Positions 17,295 to 26,145 are shown, counted from the first letter of the stretch. The stretch is DNA of 64,000 nucleotides from Brevibacillus_H ginsengisoli (GCF_050113715.1 NZ_JBNJQR010000011.1:62001-126000); one strand, 5' to 3'. Numbers and translations are program-made. The notes: generated by a model not told the origin, from the letters alone.

Positions 17295-18217
17295 GGTTTC
17301 GTTCCAATAACCACAGTGGCGTCAAGCTCGTCAAAACTGATTATCTGTGAGATCAACCCGTTGCCCGAGAATAGCTCAAGGGTCATCTGTGACTGCCGCT
17401 TGCTTGTCTCAACCAGCAAGTGTCCACCCGGTGCCAGCCAAAGAGGAGCTTCTGCCACGACTCGTCTCTGCACGTCTAATCCGTCCATCCCCCCGTCGAG
17501 CGCCAGCCTCGTTTCATGTAGGCGAGCTTCAGAGGGGAGCAGTTCAATCGCCTGAGTGGGTACGTAGGGTGTATTCGCGACAATCACGTTGATACGGCCC
17601 CTCAGAGCAGTGGGGAGAGGAGTGTAGAGGTCTCCCTCGTACACTAGACCACCACCTGCGTCAGTGATGTTGCGTCGGGCGCACCGTACCGCGGCGGGAT
17701 CAATGTCTGTCGCATACAATTCAACCCGTTCTATGGTTGAGGCCAGTACCGCACCCACTGCCCCTGATCCGCAACAAAGATCAACTACAACCGATCCTGG
17801 TCGAATGAGAGCGGCTGCTTGCTGGACAAGGAACTCGGTGCGATGTCGGGGGACGAAAACTCCCCGATCCACTACAATCCGCTTATCACAGAACTGTGCC
17901 CATCCAATGATGTGTTCAATAGGCAGGCCTGTGGATCGTTGCTCTATCATTCTGATGAGGTCTGTGGGCGTCAGTGCCGAGGAGATAAGAAAGCGTGCCT
18001 CATCTTCCGCGAAAACACACCCTGCCTTTCGAAGCTTACTGACGATCCTCGAAAAAAACTTATCTCCCTGAATACCATCCCCACTTACAAATGTCCCCAT
18101 ATCGTCATGAAGTCTCGAATCATCTGTATTTACTGAATGTTCAGTCCTATTAATTGACACTTTTCCCTCAACATCATCGTTTTCTTCAAATCCCAAAGGC
18201 GCTTTCCTTGAGTCCAT
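17285..18217 (-). CDS. PrmC/HemK-related N5-glutamine methyltransferase-like protein
   Basis: 310-residue SAM-dependent methyltransferase. The PrmC-type N-terminal helical domain precedes the Rossmann core, with SAM motif I (VVVDLCCGSGAVGAVLAS) and an acidic motif II (ATDIDPAAVRCARRN). The catalytic motif reads NTPYVP, where PrmC proteins have NPPY. Upstream is a 40-50 residue polar extension with no family match. G- and C-ending codons are markedly more frequent than in adjacent genes. The related family is typical of Actinobacteria as a putative protein glutamine methyltransferase. It is monocistronic, with GAGGAG before the ATG. The real substrate (release factor or otherwise) cannot be told from sequence; horizontal acquisition is my inference. 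Confidence 0.85.
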   Translation of the reverse strand: MDSRKAPLGFEENDDVEGKVSINRTEHSVNTDDSRLHDDMGTFVSGDGIQGDKFFSRIVSKLRKAGCVFAEDEARFLISSALTPTDLIRMIEQRSTGLPIEHIIGWAQFCDKRIVVDRGVFVPRHRTEFLVQQAAALIRPGSVVVDLCCGSGAVGAVLASTIERVELYATDIDPAAVRCARRNITDAGGGLVYEGDLYTPLPTALRGRINVIVANTPYVPTQAIELLPSEARLHETRLALDGGMDGLDVQRRVVAEAPLWLAPGGHLLVETSKRQSQMTLELFSGNGLISQIISFDELDATVVIGTKPTP

Positions 18218-18286
18218 ATATCTCCTCTTTCACAGTGCATCTTATTTGCATCTTACTTTAGATAAGAAGGAAACACAACAGACAAA

Positions 18287-18319
18287 AAAGCACCAATCCC
18301 TATAGAGATTGGTGCTTTT
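18287..18319. terminator. Terminator of ctaB
   Basis: AAAGCACCAATC / GATTGGTGCTTT, 12-bp stem with T/A runs on both sides. Confidence 0.85.
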
Positions 18320-18324
18320 ACACT

Positions 18325-19251
18325 TTATAATACTGCATCGATTACCATGAACATAAACAGCACAGGCAGGTATATCAGTGAGCAGAAGAAGGTTCTCTTC
18401 GCCCAGACGAATTGATCGTCCTCTTCACGCAATACCATGTAGTTGTAAATCAGGAAGATTCCGCCCAAAATCACGGCTGACAACAAGTAGATCCAGCCGA
18501 CTACACCAGTAAAGTAGAGTGAGCAGGACAAGAGCAACAATGCCCAAGCGTATCCTACCATTTGACGTTTGGTGTGACGAGGGCCTTTTACAACAGGCAT
18601 CATCGGAATTCCCGCACGTGTGTAATCCTCATTTTTATACAGAGCCAATGCCCAGAAATGAGGAGGTGTCCAGAAAAAGATAATCAAAAACATCAAAACA
18701 GGTGCAATAGCTACATGACCCGTAACAGAGGCCCATCCGATCAAAACAGGCATCGCCCCTGCTCCGCCGCCAATGACAATATTTTGTGGGGTACTTCTTT
18801 TCAACCACATGGTGTAGACCACCGCGTAGTAGAGAAACCCTGCCAATGAAAGAAGCGCAGTCATCATATTGACGAAAATAGCGAGGACGGTTACCGATAG
18901 GACACCCAACGTAATTCCAAACCACAAAGCATTACGAGGCTCTACCAGCCCGGCTGGAATTGGACGATTGGATGTACGATTCATGATTGCATCAATATCT
19001 CGGTCATACCACATATTAAAAGCTGCTGATCCTCCAGAGGACAAAGCCAGCCCAATTAGCATAAATAAGGTGGTCATGATGTTGGGAATCCCCTTCTGGG
19101 CAACAAAGGCTGCACAAAGTGAGGTAAACACCAGCATCACAAGGATTCTAGGTTTGGTTAAGGTATAATACACCTTGATGGTTTGAAGCATCGAGCGCGA
19201 TTCGGTCACAGTAGTATCAGCTGTATAGGAAGCAATATTTTGTTGAATCAT
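18325..19251 (-). CDS. ctaB: Protoheme IX farnesyltransferase (heme O synthase)
   Basis: 308-residue polytopic UbiA-family prenyltransferase that converts heme B to heme O for terminal oxidases. The prenyl-diphosphate binding motif NMWYDRDIDAIMNRTSNRPI is intact, as are YTLTKPRILVM near the N-terminus and the second aspartate motif region (YKNEDYTRAGIPMMP). Eight or so membrane helices are visible. It is the last gene of the qox cluster, 130 bp after qoxD with a hairpin in between. The ATG at 19251 has AAGGAGGTG about 11 nt upstream, rather far but acceptable. Confidence 0.95.
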   Translation of the reverse strand: MIQQNIASYTADTTVTESRSMLQTIKVYYTLTKPRILVMLVFTSLCAAFVAQKGIPNIMTTLFMLIGLALSSGGSAAFNMWYDRDIDAIMNRTSNRPIPAGLVEPRNALWFGITLGVLSVTVLAIFVNMMTALLSLAGFLYYAVVYTMWLKRSTPQNIVIGGGAGAMPVLIGWASVTGHVAIAPVLMFLIIFFWTPPHFWALALYKNEDYTRAGIPMMPVVKGPRHTKRQMVGYAWALLLLSCSLYFTGVVGWIYLLSAVILGGIFLIYNYMVLREEDDQFVWAKRTFFCSLIYLPVLFMFMVIDAVL

Positions 19252-19326
19252 ATGAGTCTCGACACCTCCTTCTCTACAAAATAAAAAAGTTTTAACACAT
19301 TCGATATCAATAAGTTAAGTATGTTA

Positions 19327-19360
19327 GATAAGAAAGGCTAAGTCAATAGCCTTTCTTATC
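19327..19360 (-). terminator. Hairpin between qoxD and ctaB
   Basis: Perfect 14-bp stem GATAAGAAAGGCTA / TAGCCTTTCTTATC with a 6-nt loop. There is no T-run on the minus strand after it, so it is more likely an mRNA processing or stability element, or a weak attenuator, than a strong terminator. Confidence 0.55.
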
Positions 19361-19383
19361 TGTTTCCATTAATTCACCTTCAA

Positions 19384-19704
19384 TTAGTGAACCATGGAGT
19401 TGAATGTCATAATCCACATAGAGCCAGCGACAATTGTAAACACAACCACAACGCCAAGAATAAGCGCCATTACGTTATATTTTGGTCCTTCTCCCTCACG
19501 AATGTGCATGAAGAAGAACAACTGAACGAGAAATTGTGCAATAGCCATCACCATACTAACTACGACGAGAGCCGTGTTAGTCATCATATGATTCAATACC
19601 ATCACCAGTGGAATAATGGTGAGGATAATCGAAATGATGAAACCGACGATATACGATTTCGTTGTACCATGATCCTCATTTTTCGCTTGATTATGATGTG
19701 CCAT
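19384..19704 (-). CDS. qoxD: Quinol oxidase subunit IV
   Basis: 106 residues with three membrane helices (YIVGFIISIILTIIPLVMVL, ALVVVSMVMAIAQFLVQLFF, MALILGVVVVFTIVAGSMWI) and the family pattern FFFMHI between helices 2 and 3. This is the small accessory CyoD/QoxD subunit, thought to help assemble the CuB centre. It starts directly after the qoxC stop codon (TAAATG). Confidence 0.92.
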   Translation of the reverse strand: MAHHNQAKNEDHGTTKSYIVGFIISIILTIIPLVMVLNHMMTNTALVVVSMVMAIAQFLVQLFFFMHIREGEGPKYNVMALILGVVVVFTIVAGSMWIMTFNSMVH

Positions 19705-20310
19705 TTACATCACCCCCATCAAGTACACAACCGTAAAGAGGAAGATCCATACGGCGTCAAGGAAGTGCCAGTACAAGCTGACAACGAATACTTTACGTTT
19801 AGTAACAGTGTTGATTCCGCGTTTTGCCAATTGGAACATCAAACCGGTAATCCAGAAGAGACCAACTGTTACGTGAAGTCCGTGAGTTCCTACCAGTGTA
19901 AAGAAGGAAGACAGGAACGCGCTTGTAGCCATCGTAGCCCCTTCATGGACCATTTTCGTAAACTCGCTGATTTCCAAACCAACGAAGCATGCACCCAGTG
20001 CTACAGTAACGATCAACCAGCCGATCATATTTTTCACTTTGCCTTTGTGCATCGCAAGTGTAGCAAGACCACTGGTAAAACTACTAGTCAAAAGGATGAA
20101 TGTCTCAGCGACAAATCCTGGTACTTCAAACAATTCTTTAGGAGTTGGACCACCATTATAGTGGGTACGCAATACCATGTAGGCTGCAAACAAGCAAGCA
20201 AACAAGATACAGTCCGTTACGATGAAGATCCAGAAACCTAATACTTTCAACTGTTCATGTTCTTCATGATGGTCATGATGATCATCGTGATGAGCTACAG
20301 CCTGACTCAT
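19705..20310 (-). CDS. qoxC: Quinol oxidase subunit III
   Basis: 201 residues, five membrane helices, the short CyoC/QoxC form of oxidase subunit III (LGFWIFIVTDCILFACLFAA; GTHGLHVTVGLFWI). A histidine-rich N-terminus (AHHDDHHDHHEEHEQ) could bind metal ions but is common in this subunit. Its start overlaps the qoxB stop by one base (TAATG), so translation is coupled. Confidence 0.93.
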   Translation of the reverse strand: MSQAVAHHDDHHDHHEEHEQLKVLGFWIFIVTDCILFACLFAAYMVLRTHYNGGPTPKELFEVPGFVAETFILLTSSFTSGLATLAMHKGKVKNMIGWLIVTVALGACFVGLEISEFTKMVHEGATMATSAFLSSFFTLVGTHGLHVTVGLFWITGLMFQLAKRGINTVTKRKVFVVSLYWHFLDAVWIFLFTVVYLMGVM

Positions 20311-22283
20311 TATACAACCCTCCCTAGAGCAGCTTCTGTACTTTTCACTTCACTCACAGGAATGTAGTAATCCGTATCATATTGGAAGGAACGAGCGAAC
20401 AAGCAACCAACTACTCCCAACAAGCCGATGATTCCCATCCAGGTCCATTCAAATGTAAATCCGAAACCGGCGATAAACCAGAACACAGACATGATGAATG
20501 GAATTCCGGAGTTTTTCGGCATGTGGATTGGTTCAAGTTTCTGACCTTCAAATACATCTTTGCCAGCTGCCATTTCTTCTTTCATATTCATCCAAGCATC
20601 TTGATCTTTAACGCGCGGAACACGCGCAAAGTTGTAAAGTGGTGCTGGGGATGGGATGGACCATTCAAGCGTACGTCCTGTACCCCATGCGTCGCCAGTC
20701 AAATCTTTTTCACCGTACTTGATGCTGTAAAGGATTTGCCATACTTGGAACAAGAATCCGACACCCATCAGGAAAGCACCCACAGTGGATACAAGGTTCA
20801 ATGGAGCCCAACCCATATCCCATCCGTAGGTATACAGACGACGAGTCATACCCATGAAACCAAGTGCGTATTGTGGCATAAAGCATACATAGAAACCAAT
20901 ATTCCAAGTCCAGAAAGCCCATTTACCAAGGCGATCGTTTAGTTTGAAACCGAACATTTTTGGCCACCAGTAGTACAGACCAGCCAAGTAACCAAATACT
21001 ACACCACCGATCAATGTTTGGTGGAAGTGGGCAATCAGGAAGTAACTGTTGTGATATTGATAGTCAGCAGGCGCAACGGCAAGCATTACCCCTGTCGCAC
21101 CACCAATGACAAAGCAAGGAACGAATGCAAGTGTCCACAACATCGGTTGAGACAAGGTAATACGTCCACGGAACAAAGTGAACAACCAGTTAAATACTTT
21201 AACCCCTGTCGGAATACCAATCGCCATCGTCGTGAGTGCGAAGAAGGCGTTAACGTCTGCGCCAGCACCCATTGTAAAGAAGTGATGGGCCCAAGTGAAG
21301 TAAGAAAGAACTGAGATGATCATCATGGAGAATACCATGGATTTGTAACCAAAGATTTTTTTCTTCGCGAATGTTGCTACGACTTCGGAATAAATACCGA
21401 ACGCTGGAATAACTACGATATATACCTCAGGGTGACCCCACATCCAGATAAGGTTGACGTACATCATCGGGTTACCGCCACCCAAAATGGTGAAGAAGTG
21501 AGCTCCAAAGTAACGGTCAATGAACAACAGCGCAAGAGAAATTGTCAATACAGGGAAAGCGATGATGATCATGATACAGCTAGAAAGTACAGACCAGCTG
21601 AACAAAGGCATCTTCATCAATTTCATGCCTGGTGCGCGCATTTTCAAGATCGTTACGATAAAGTTGATCCCTGTAGCCAAAGAACCGATACCGGAGATCT
21701 GAATCCCCCAAATATAGAAGTTCTGACCAGGCCCATGACTAAAGTCAAGCTCTGAAAGTGGCGGATAGCTGAGCCAACCGGCATCAGGAGAACCACCGAT
21801 TACGAAAGACAAGTTAAACAGCATCGCACCCAAGAAGAATAACCAGAAGCTCACGGAATTCAAGAAAGGATACGCTACGTCACGTGCACCCAATTGAAGT
21901 GGTACAACGATGTTAAACAAACCGAACATAAATGGCATCGCCATGAACAAGATCATGATCGTACCATGTGTTGTAAAGATTTGGTTATAGTGCTCGGAAT
22001 GCAAGAACTGCATATTAGGGAAAGCTAGCTGAATCCGCATGAGCAGGGCATCTACCCCACCGCGGAACAACATTAACAGAGAAGCAAGGATATACATGAT
22101 CCCGATTTTTTTATGATCAACAGTTGTGATCCATTCACGCCACAGCCATCCCCATTTTTTGAAATAGGTCAAGACAAACACGATGGCAACTGAAGCAAGA
22201 ACGATAGACACATCTGCGCCATAAATCATCGGATCACCAGTTACGAAAAAGGTTGATGCAAATTGTTTCAAGTTTTCTAGCAT
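20310..22283 (-). CDS. qoxB: Quinol oxidase subunit I (heme-copper oxidase catalytic subunit)
   Basis: 657 residues, about 15 membrane helices, the long CyoB/QoxB form. The catalytic site is intact: the low-spin heme histidine (TTHGTIMILFMAMPF), the Glu and the cross-linked His-Tyr pair (WMWGHPEVYIVVIPAFGIYS), CuB histidines (TWAHHFFTMG) and heme histidines (HNSYFLIAHFHQTLIGG). It reduces O2 to water with electrons from menaquinol while pumping protons. The ribosome site (AAAGGAAG) is 13-14 nt from the ATG, longer than ideal. Whether hemes a or o are used cannot be read here; only heme O synthase is in the window. Confidence 0.95.
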   Translation of the reverse strand: MLENLKQFASTFFVTGDPMIYGADVSIVLASVAIVFVLTYFKKWGWLWREWITTVDHKKIGIMYILASLLMLFRGGVDALLMRIQLAFPNMQFLHSEHYNQIFTTHGTIMILFMAMPFMFGLFNIVVPLQLGARDVAYPFLNSVSFWLFFLGAMLFNLSFVIGGSPDAGWLSYPPLSELDFSHGPGQNFYIWGIQISGIGSLATGINFIVTILKMRAPGMKLMKMPLFSWSVLSSCIMIIIAFPVLTISLALLFIDRYFGAHFFTILGGGNPMMYVNLIWMWGHPEVYIVVIPAFGIYSEVVATFAKKKIFGYKSMVFSMMIISVLSYFTWAHHFFTMGAGADVNAFFALTTMAIGIPTGVKVFNWLFTLFRGRITLSQPMLWTLAFVPCFVIGGATGVMLAVAPADYQYHNSYFLIAHFHQTLIGGVVFGYLAGLYYWWPKMFGFKLNDRLGKWAFWTWNIGFYVCFMPQYALGFMGMTRRLYTYGWDMGWAPLNLVSTVGAFLMGVGFLFQVWQILYSIKYGEKDLTGDAWGTGRTLEWSIPSPAPLYNFARVPRVKDQDAWMNMKEEMAAGKDVFEGQKLEPIHMPKNSGIPFIMSVFWFIAGFGFTFEWTWMGIIGLLGVVGCLFARSFQYDTDYYIPVSEVKSTEAALGRVV

Positions 22284-22307
22284 CGGTTTTTCAACTTCCT
22301 TTCGTTC

Positions 22308-23267
22308 TTATTGGTGGCCCATGTCCATACTTGGCATACTAGAACTGGACATTCCTGGCATATTCTCATTAGACGACCCACTGTGATCCATATTGAGTCC
22401 GTTATGATGCATATAGATACCGCCGTTTTTATTTACAACTTCATTAAACAGTCCTTCTGGGAAGGAAGAGAATGTCTGTACTTCACTAGTACCTGGTTTC
22501 ACGAGATCAGCGTAACCTTCCTTCGTTAATGCTGGGGAAGATTTCTTCACATCGTCTACCCATTTCTCGAATTCTGCTTGAGGTTTGGCTACCACTTTAA
22601 ATTGCATGTGGGCAAACCCTGCACCTGTAAAGTTAGCGCCTGATCCGAAGTACTCACCTGGTTTATCCGCCTGCAACCACAATCTCATGGCCATACCAGG
22701 CATGGTGTATTCTTGTCCCCCTAACTGTGGAACCCAGAAAGAGTTCATTGGCGCATCAGAAGTCAAAACAAACTGAACTGGTACACCTGCTGGAATTTCC
22801 ACATAATTGACCGAAGCAACCTTCTGGTCAGGATATTGGAAAAGCCACTTCCAATCAAGTGAAGTAACCTGAATGGTAATCGGTTTGTTATCGCTTACAG
22901 GAGGTTTCGTTAATGCAAACGTATCTCTTACCGTAAAGTAACCAAGAACACCGATGATCACGATCGGAATTCCCCACCAAATGATCTCAAGCGTTTTGCT
23001 GTCATGCCAATTAGGTTGGTAAGGAGCCGTGTTTCCTGGTTTGTCCCGATAACGCCATACGATATACACTAGAAGAGCTAAAACAGGAATGACTACAATG
23101 GCACACAAAATAACAGAAATGATGATCAAATTAAGCTCAGTTTGTGCAACCGGCCCTTTAGGATTGAGAACGATATACTGCGAGTTATCACAACCAGCCA
23201 GTATTACGGTCGCCAAGATCCCCATGAAAAGCAGTTTTACTCGGTTAAGCAACTTTGTTTTCCCCAA
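22308..23267 (-). CDS. qoxA: Quinol oxidase subunit II (lipoprotein, no CuA site)
   Basis: 319 residues. A lipoprotein signal (LLFMGILATVILAGC) is followed by two membrane helices and an extracytoplasmic cupredoxin domain. The CuA ligands of cytochrome c oxidases (CxxxC...H) are absent; the equivalent loop reads YFGSGANFTGAGFAHMQF, as in QoxA/CyoA, which shows it is a quinol oxidase. The C-terminal tail is unusually rich in His, Met and Ser (MHHNGLNMDHSGSSNENMPG), a possible copper-binding tail. Start choice: GAGGAG abuts an ATG at 23276, leaving no spacer; a TTG three codons later (23267) has a 9-nt spacer and is preferred. First gene of the operon. Confidence 0.92.
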   Translation of the reverse strand: MGKTKLLNRVKLLFMGILATVILAGCDNSQYIVLNPKGPVAQTELNLIIISVILCAIVVIPVLALLVYIVWRYRDKPGNTAPYQPNWHDSKTLEIIWWGIPIVIIGVLGYFTVRDTFALTKPPVSDNKPITIQVTSLDWKWLFQYPDQKVASVNYVEIPAGVPVQFVLTSDAPMNSFWVPQLGGQEYTMPGMAMRLWLQADKPGEYFGSGANFTGAGFAHMQFKVVAKPQAEFEKWVDDVKKSSPALTKEGYADLVKPGTSEVQTFSSFPEGLFNEVVNKNGGIYMHHNGLNMDHSGSSNENMPGMSSSSMPSMDMGHQ

Positions 23268-23403
23268 CTCTTTCATCTCCTCTTCTACACATGCCACTTC
23301 TAACAAATTAGGGACTTTTGACAGCAGCGGACTTAGGTGTGTTTGGTGAGTTCCTTGCATTATTTTGGAACTAGTTCAGCCTTAAACTAATTCCTCCATA
23401 TTC

Positions 23404-23480
23404 AGCTTTTTTATAATACCAAATATAGAAATGATTTTTGTCACAGCTGACGAAAATTCGACAATTTGTCACATTTGAAA
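23404..23480 (-). promoter_or_regulatory. qox promoter region with repeated TTTGTCACA
   Basis: On the plus strand TTTGTCACA occurs at 23437-23445 and again at 23465-23473, 28 bp apart. A TATTATAA box lies at 23411-23418 on the minus strand. The repeats may be regulator sites for the oxidase operon. The rest of the 23268-23667 gap is A/T-rich and holds no credible gene; an 11-codon plus-strand frame near 23622 ending at the terminator is not convincing. Confidence 0.4.
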
Positions 23481-23667
23481 AACATTTATTTACAAAGATT
23501 CATAATTTCTCCTACTTTTATGTTAGTAGATACATTGCTTTTTGTTCAAATTTGTGTATATAGTCGTCATTTCTCAAAAAAATTCACATATTTTTACAAA
23601 AAAATAGGAAGGAAGACACAAATGAAACAACTCACGGTGGCCAATCAAAGCAAATGATGGACAAAAG

Positions 23668-23703
23668 AAAAAAGGGATTCCTTCAAACGGGAATCCCTTT
23701 TTT
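23668..23703. terminator. Bidirectional terminator downstream of pyrH paralogue
   Basis: AAAAAAGGGATTC / GAATCCCTTTTTT stem with a 10-nt loop. Confidence 0.85.
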
Positions 23704-23727
23704 CTTGGTATGTTATGTTATGTTTTG

Positions 23728-24465
23728 TTATGATTCGAGTTGCAATTCGGACGTCTCGCTTATGATGGTCCCGATATCTGTTCCCTGGCAAATTTCCTTC
23801 ATACTGCCCGCCTTATCGAAGTTGAATACATGAATGGGAATCTGATAGTCACGCGCAAGGATAAAGGCAGATTGATCCATTACTTTTAAATCACGGTGGA
23901 TCACGTCGTTATAGTGCAGAGACTTATATTTTCGAGCGTTCTCGTTGTATTTCGGATCTTCGTTGAATACGCCGTCGACACCGTGTTTGGCTACGAAGAT
24001 GGCATCACAATTCACCTCAATCGCTCGTTGCACAGAAGGGTAATCCGTGGTGACAAACGGCTGCCCATTCCCTCCGGCAAAAATGACGATATATCCCTTC
24101 TCAAGATGATGGATCGCTTTTAAGCGGATATAGGGTTCCGCAACCGATGAAATCGGGATGGCGGTCATGACGCGAACTTCATTGCTTGTTTTTGCCTTTA
24201 ATACCCCTCTTAGCATCAGGCTGTTGATTACCGTCGCCAAGGTTCCGATGTTATCTGCCTCCGCCCGTTCAATTCCCCAGCTCTCTCCCATATTGCCGCG
24301 AAAAATATTGCCGCCGCCAATCACGAGACAGACCTCAACACCCAAACCCACCACCGTCATAATCTCATTGGCAATGTGCTCCAATCGCTCCGGGTCAAAT
24401 CCGAATTCATGCGCACCGGCCACAGCACCACCGCTTAGTTTAATCAGAACGCGTTTGTACCTCAT
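23728..24465 (-). CDS. pyrH: UMP kinase family protein, divergent paralogue
   Basis: 245 residues of the amino-acid-kinase fold, alignable over its length with bacterial UMP kinase: KRVLIKLSGGAVAG, LVIGGGNIFRG, ADNIGTLATVINSLMLRGVL, QPFVTTD, VDGVFNEDPK and LKVMDQSAFILARDYQIPIHVFN. Several invariant positions differ from the usual enzyme (LSGG for LSGE, NIGTLAT for the common MGMLAT, VAKHGVDG for KATKVDG). It is not in the usual tsf-pyrH-frr cluster, so a second, canonical pyrH is expected elsewhere. It may be a true UMP kinase isoform or have a changed substrate. It has its own terminator on each side. The ATG at 24465 is preceded by GGAGGGAT. Confidence 0.85.
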   Translation of the reverse strand: MRYKRVLIKLSGGAVAGAHEFGFDPERLEHIANEIMTVVGLGVEVCLVIGGGNIFRGNMGESWGIERAEADNIGTLATVINSLMLRGVLKAKTSNEVRVMTAIPISSVAEPYIRLKAIHHLEKGYIVIFAGGNGQPFVTTDYPSVQRAIEVNCDAIFVAKHGVDGVFNEDPKYNENARKYKSLHYNDVIHRDLKVMDQSAFILARDYQIPIHVFNFDKAGSMKEICQGTDIGTIISETSELQLES

Positions 24466-24486
24466 CCTATCCCTCCATTATCGCCC

Positions 24487-24527
24487 CAAAAAATAAAAAC
24501 ACTAAAGCATCTCGCTCTAGTGTTTCA
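24487..24527 (-). terminator. Terminator of mtnE-like gene
   Basis: AAACACTAGAGC ... GCTTTAGTGTTT hairpin followed by TTATTTTTT on the minus strand. Confidence 0.75.
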
Positions 24528-24669
24528 ACCGAAAAGGGAAAGGAAATAGAAATGAAAATGTTTCGGATTGATCCAGCTCATTCTCATTCCGCTATCCCCC
24601 TTCCCTTTATTTTTCTCTTATTATTTTATCTGTGGCTATTTCCAATTTCAATGAAAACTTCCTGATTTT

Positions 24670-25854
24670 TCACAATTGTTCGGTTGTGAACAATCCCAGC
24701 CTGGCAATTCGCTTTGCTGCTTCACGCAGTCTCTCTTCTGGAGATAACAAGGCGACTCGAACATATCCTTCACCCGTTGGGCCAAAGCCCACTCCCGGCG
24801 CTACAACTACGTGCGCTTGTTCCAAGAGAAGATCGGCAAACTCAATGGAACCAAGTCCATTCGGAACTGGCAGCCAGGCGAAGAATGAACCTTGGGATGG
24901 AGCGGCTTGCCAGCCAATCTCCTGCAATCCTCCAAACAGCGCGTTACGTCGGCTTTCATATACGGCCACCAGATCACGTACACAAGCCTGCGAGTCAGTT
25001 AAAGCGCGAACAGCAGCCATTTGAACGGCTCCAAACAAGCTGACAAAATAATGGTCCTGAATAAGGTTAATGAGACGCACCAGTTCTTTATTGCCCACCA
25101 TCGCTCCTACCCTCCAGCCGGCCATGTTGTAGGTTTTGGACAAGGTGTAGAATTCAACCCCCACCTCTTTGGCGCCGGGGGCTTGCAGGAAACTGACGGG
25201 TTTCTTGCCATCAAAACTGATGGCTCCGTAGGCAAAATCATGGCAGACGACAATTTCATTCTTACGCGCGAATTGTATGGTTTCTTCAAAAAATTCAATC
25301 GGCGCATTGACCGCAGTCGGATTGTTAGGATAGTTAAGAAACATCAGCTTCGCCTTATTCACGTCTTCTTGCGACAGCTTGCTATAGTCAGGCAGGAAGT
25401 TGTTTTCCTTACGAAGAGGCATCATCGCCATTCGAGCTTGGGCAATCGCTACGCCAGACCAGTAGTCAGGATAGCCCGGATCAGGAACCAGCGCAACGTC
25501 TCCCGGATTTAAGAGCACCTGACAAATCTCAACCAGTCCTGTTTTGCTGCCGAACAGGATCGCCACTTCCTCTTCTGGATCAAGATCAACGTCAAACTCC
25601 TGTTTATACCAGTGAGCAATGGCTTGCTTTAATTCGATGCGCCCTTGAAACGGCGGATACTTGTGATGGAGCGGGTCGGCTACCTGCCTTTGCAATTCTT
25701 CGACTATATGGGGTGGAGTCGGCAAATCTGGATTCCCTTGACCCAGGTTAATGATGTCGTAGCCCTTGGCCAACTGCTTATTGACCTTGGCTACTAATGT
25801 GGAGAAAAATTGGGTCGGTAATTGTTCCATAATGTGTGCAGGTTGAATTCGCAT
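24670..25854 (-). CDS. mtnE: PLP-dependent aminotransferase, MtnE-like (methionine salvage)
   Basis: 394-residue fold-type I aminotransferase. Signatures are NLGQGNPDLPTPPHIVEEL, FLNYPNNPTAVN, the aspartate loop VCHDFAYGAISFDG, the PLP lysine in LSKTYNMAGWRVGA and GPTGEGYVRVALLSPEERL at the end. The sequence resembles Bacillus MtnE (YkrV), which transaminates 2-oxo-4-methylthiobutyrate to methionine in the last step of methylthioadenosine recycling. A SAM riboswitch upstream on the same strand strongly supports a methionine-linked role. The ATG at 25854 follows AAAGAGG; longer readings run into the repeat element. The leader is SAM riboswitch, terminator, repeat copy 2, then the gene. Confidence 0.88.
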   Translation of the reverse strand: MRIQPAHIMEQLPTQFFSTLVAKVNKQLAKGYDIINLGQGNPDLPTPPHIVEELQRQVADPLHHKYPPFQGRIELKQAIAHWYKQEFDVDLDPEEEVAILFGSKTGLVEICQVLLNPGDVALVPDPGYPDYWSGVAIAQARMAMMPLRKENNFLPDYSKLSQEDVNKAKLMFLNYPNNPTAVNAPIEFFEETIQFARKNEIVVCHDFAYGAISFDGKKPVSFLQAPGAKEVGVEFYTLSKTYNMAGWRVGAMVGNKELVRLINLIQDHYFVSLFGAVQMAAVRALTDSQACVRDLVAVYESRRNALFGGLQEIGWQAAPSQGSFFAWLPVPNGLGSIEFADLLLEQAHVVVAPGVGFGPTGEGYVRVALLSPEERLREAAKRIARLGLFTTEQL

Positions 25855-25885
25855 GTACCTCTTTCCTTTCCTGAGCCGTTCGACT

Positions 25886-26139
25886 AAGAAAAGACTTCGT
25901 CCCTTTTCGCTCTGTGGAAGTTCGCAATGAAGTTGGAAAGTCCGCTCTCTCAATCCGAAAGGGAGTCGCCAAACGCTTCGCGCCCCTACGGGGTTGGGTG
26001 GCGACTCTTTTCCCTTTCTCCTTTCCTTCGCTAAGCTTCACTTCCAAGGAGGCTGCAAGCGGACGAAATCTTTTCTTGATAGGCTTGCGCGAATGGATAA
26101 GTTTAATTACTTTACCACTGTAAAGCAATTAAACTTTCC
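25886..26139 (+). repeat. Dispersed structured repeat, copy 2
   Basis: AAGAAAAGACTTCGTCC at 25886-25902 pairs with GGACGAAATCTTTTCTT at 26061-26077 (one mismatch). Inside, GAAAGGG-AGTCGCC pairs with GGCGACT-CCCTTTC and the tip is C(TACG)G, a UNCG-type loop like the TTCG loop of copies 1 and 4. The 3' hairpin at 26101-26134 (GTTTAATT-A-CTTTAC / GTAAAG-C-AATTAAAC) is perfect apart from the A-C mismatch kept in all full copies. It lies 31 bp upstream of the mtnE start codon, antisense to the mtnE transcript. Confidence 0.92.
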
Positions 26140-26145
26140 AATTTA

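Noticed and set aside
21018..21755. Plus-strand frames opposite qoxB
   Set aside because: Composition is that of antisense to membrane helices (rich in His, Asn, Arg); no ribosome sites.
23622..23657. 11-codon peptide MKQLTVANQSK before a terminator, possibly a leader peptide
   Set aside because: No run of regulatory codons and the next plus-strand gene is absent; the terminator serves the minus-strand pyrH gene.
25778..26128. 116-codon minus-strand frame upstream of mtnE
   Set aside because: It crosses repeat copy 2 and the mtnE start in another frame; no family features.
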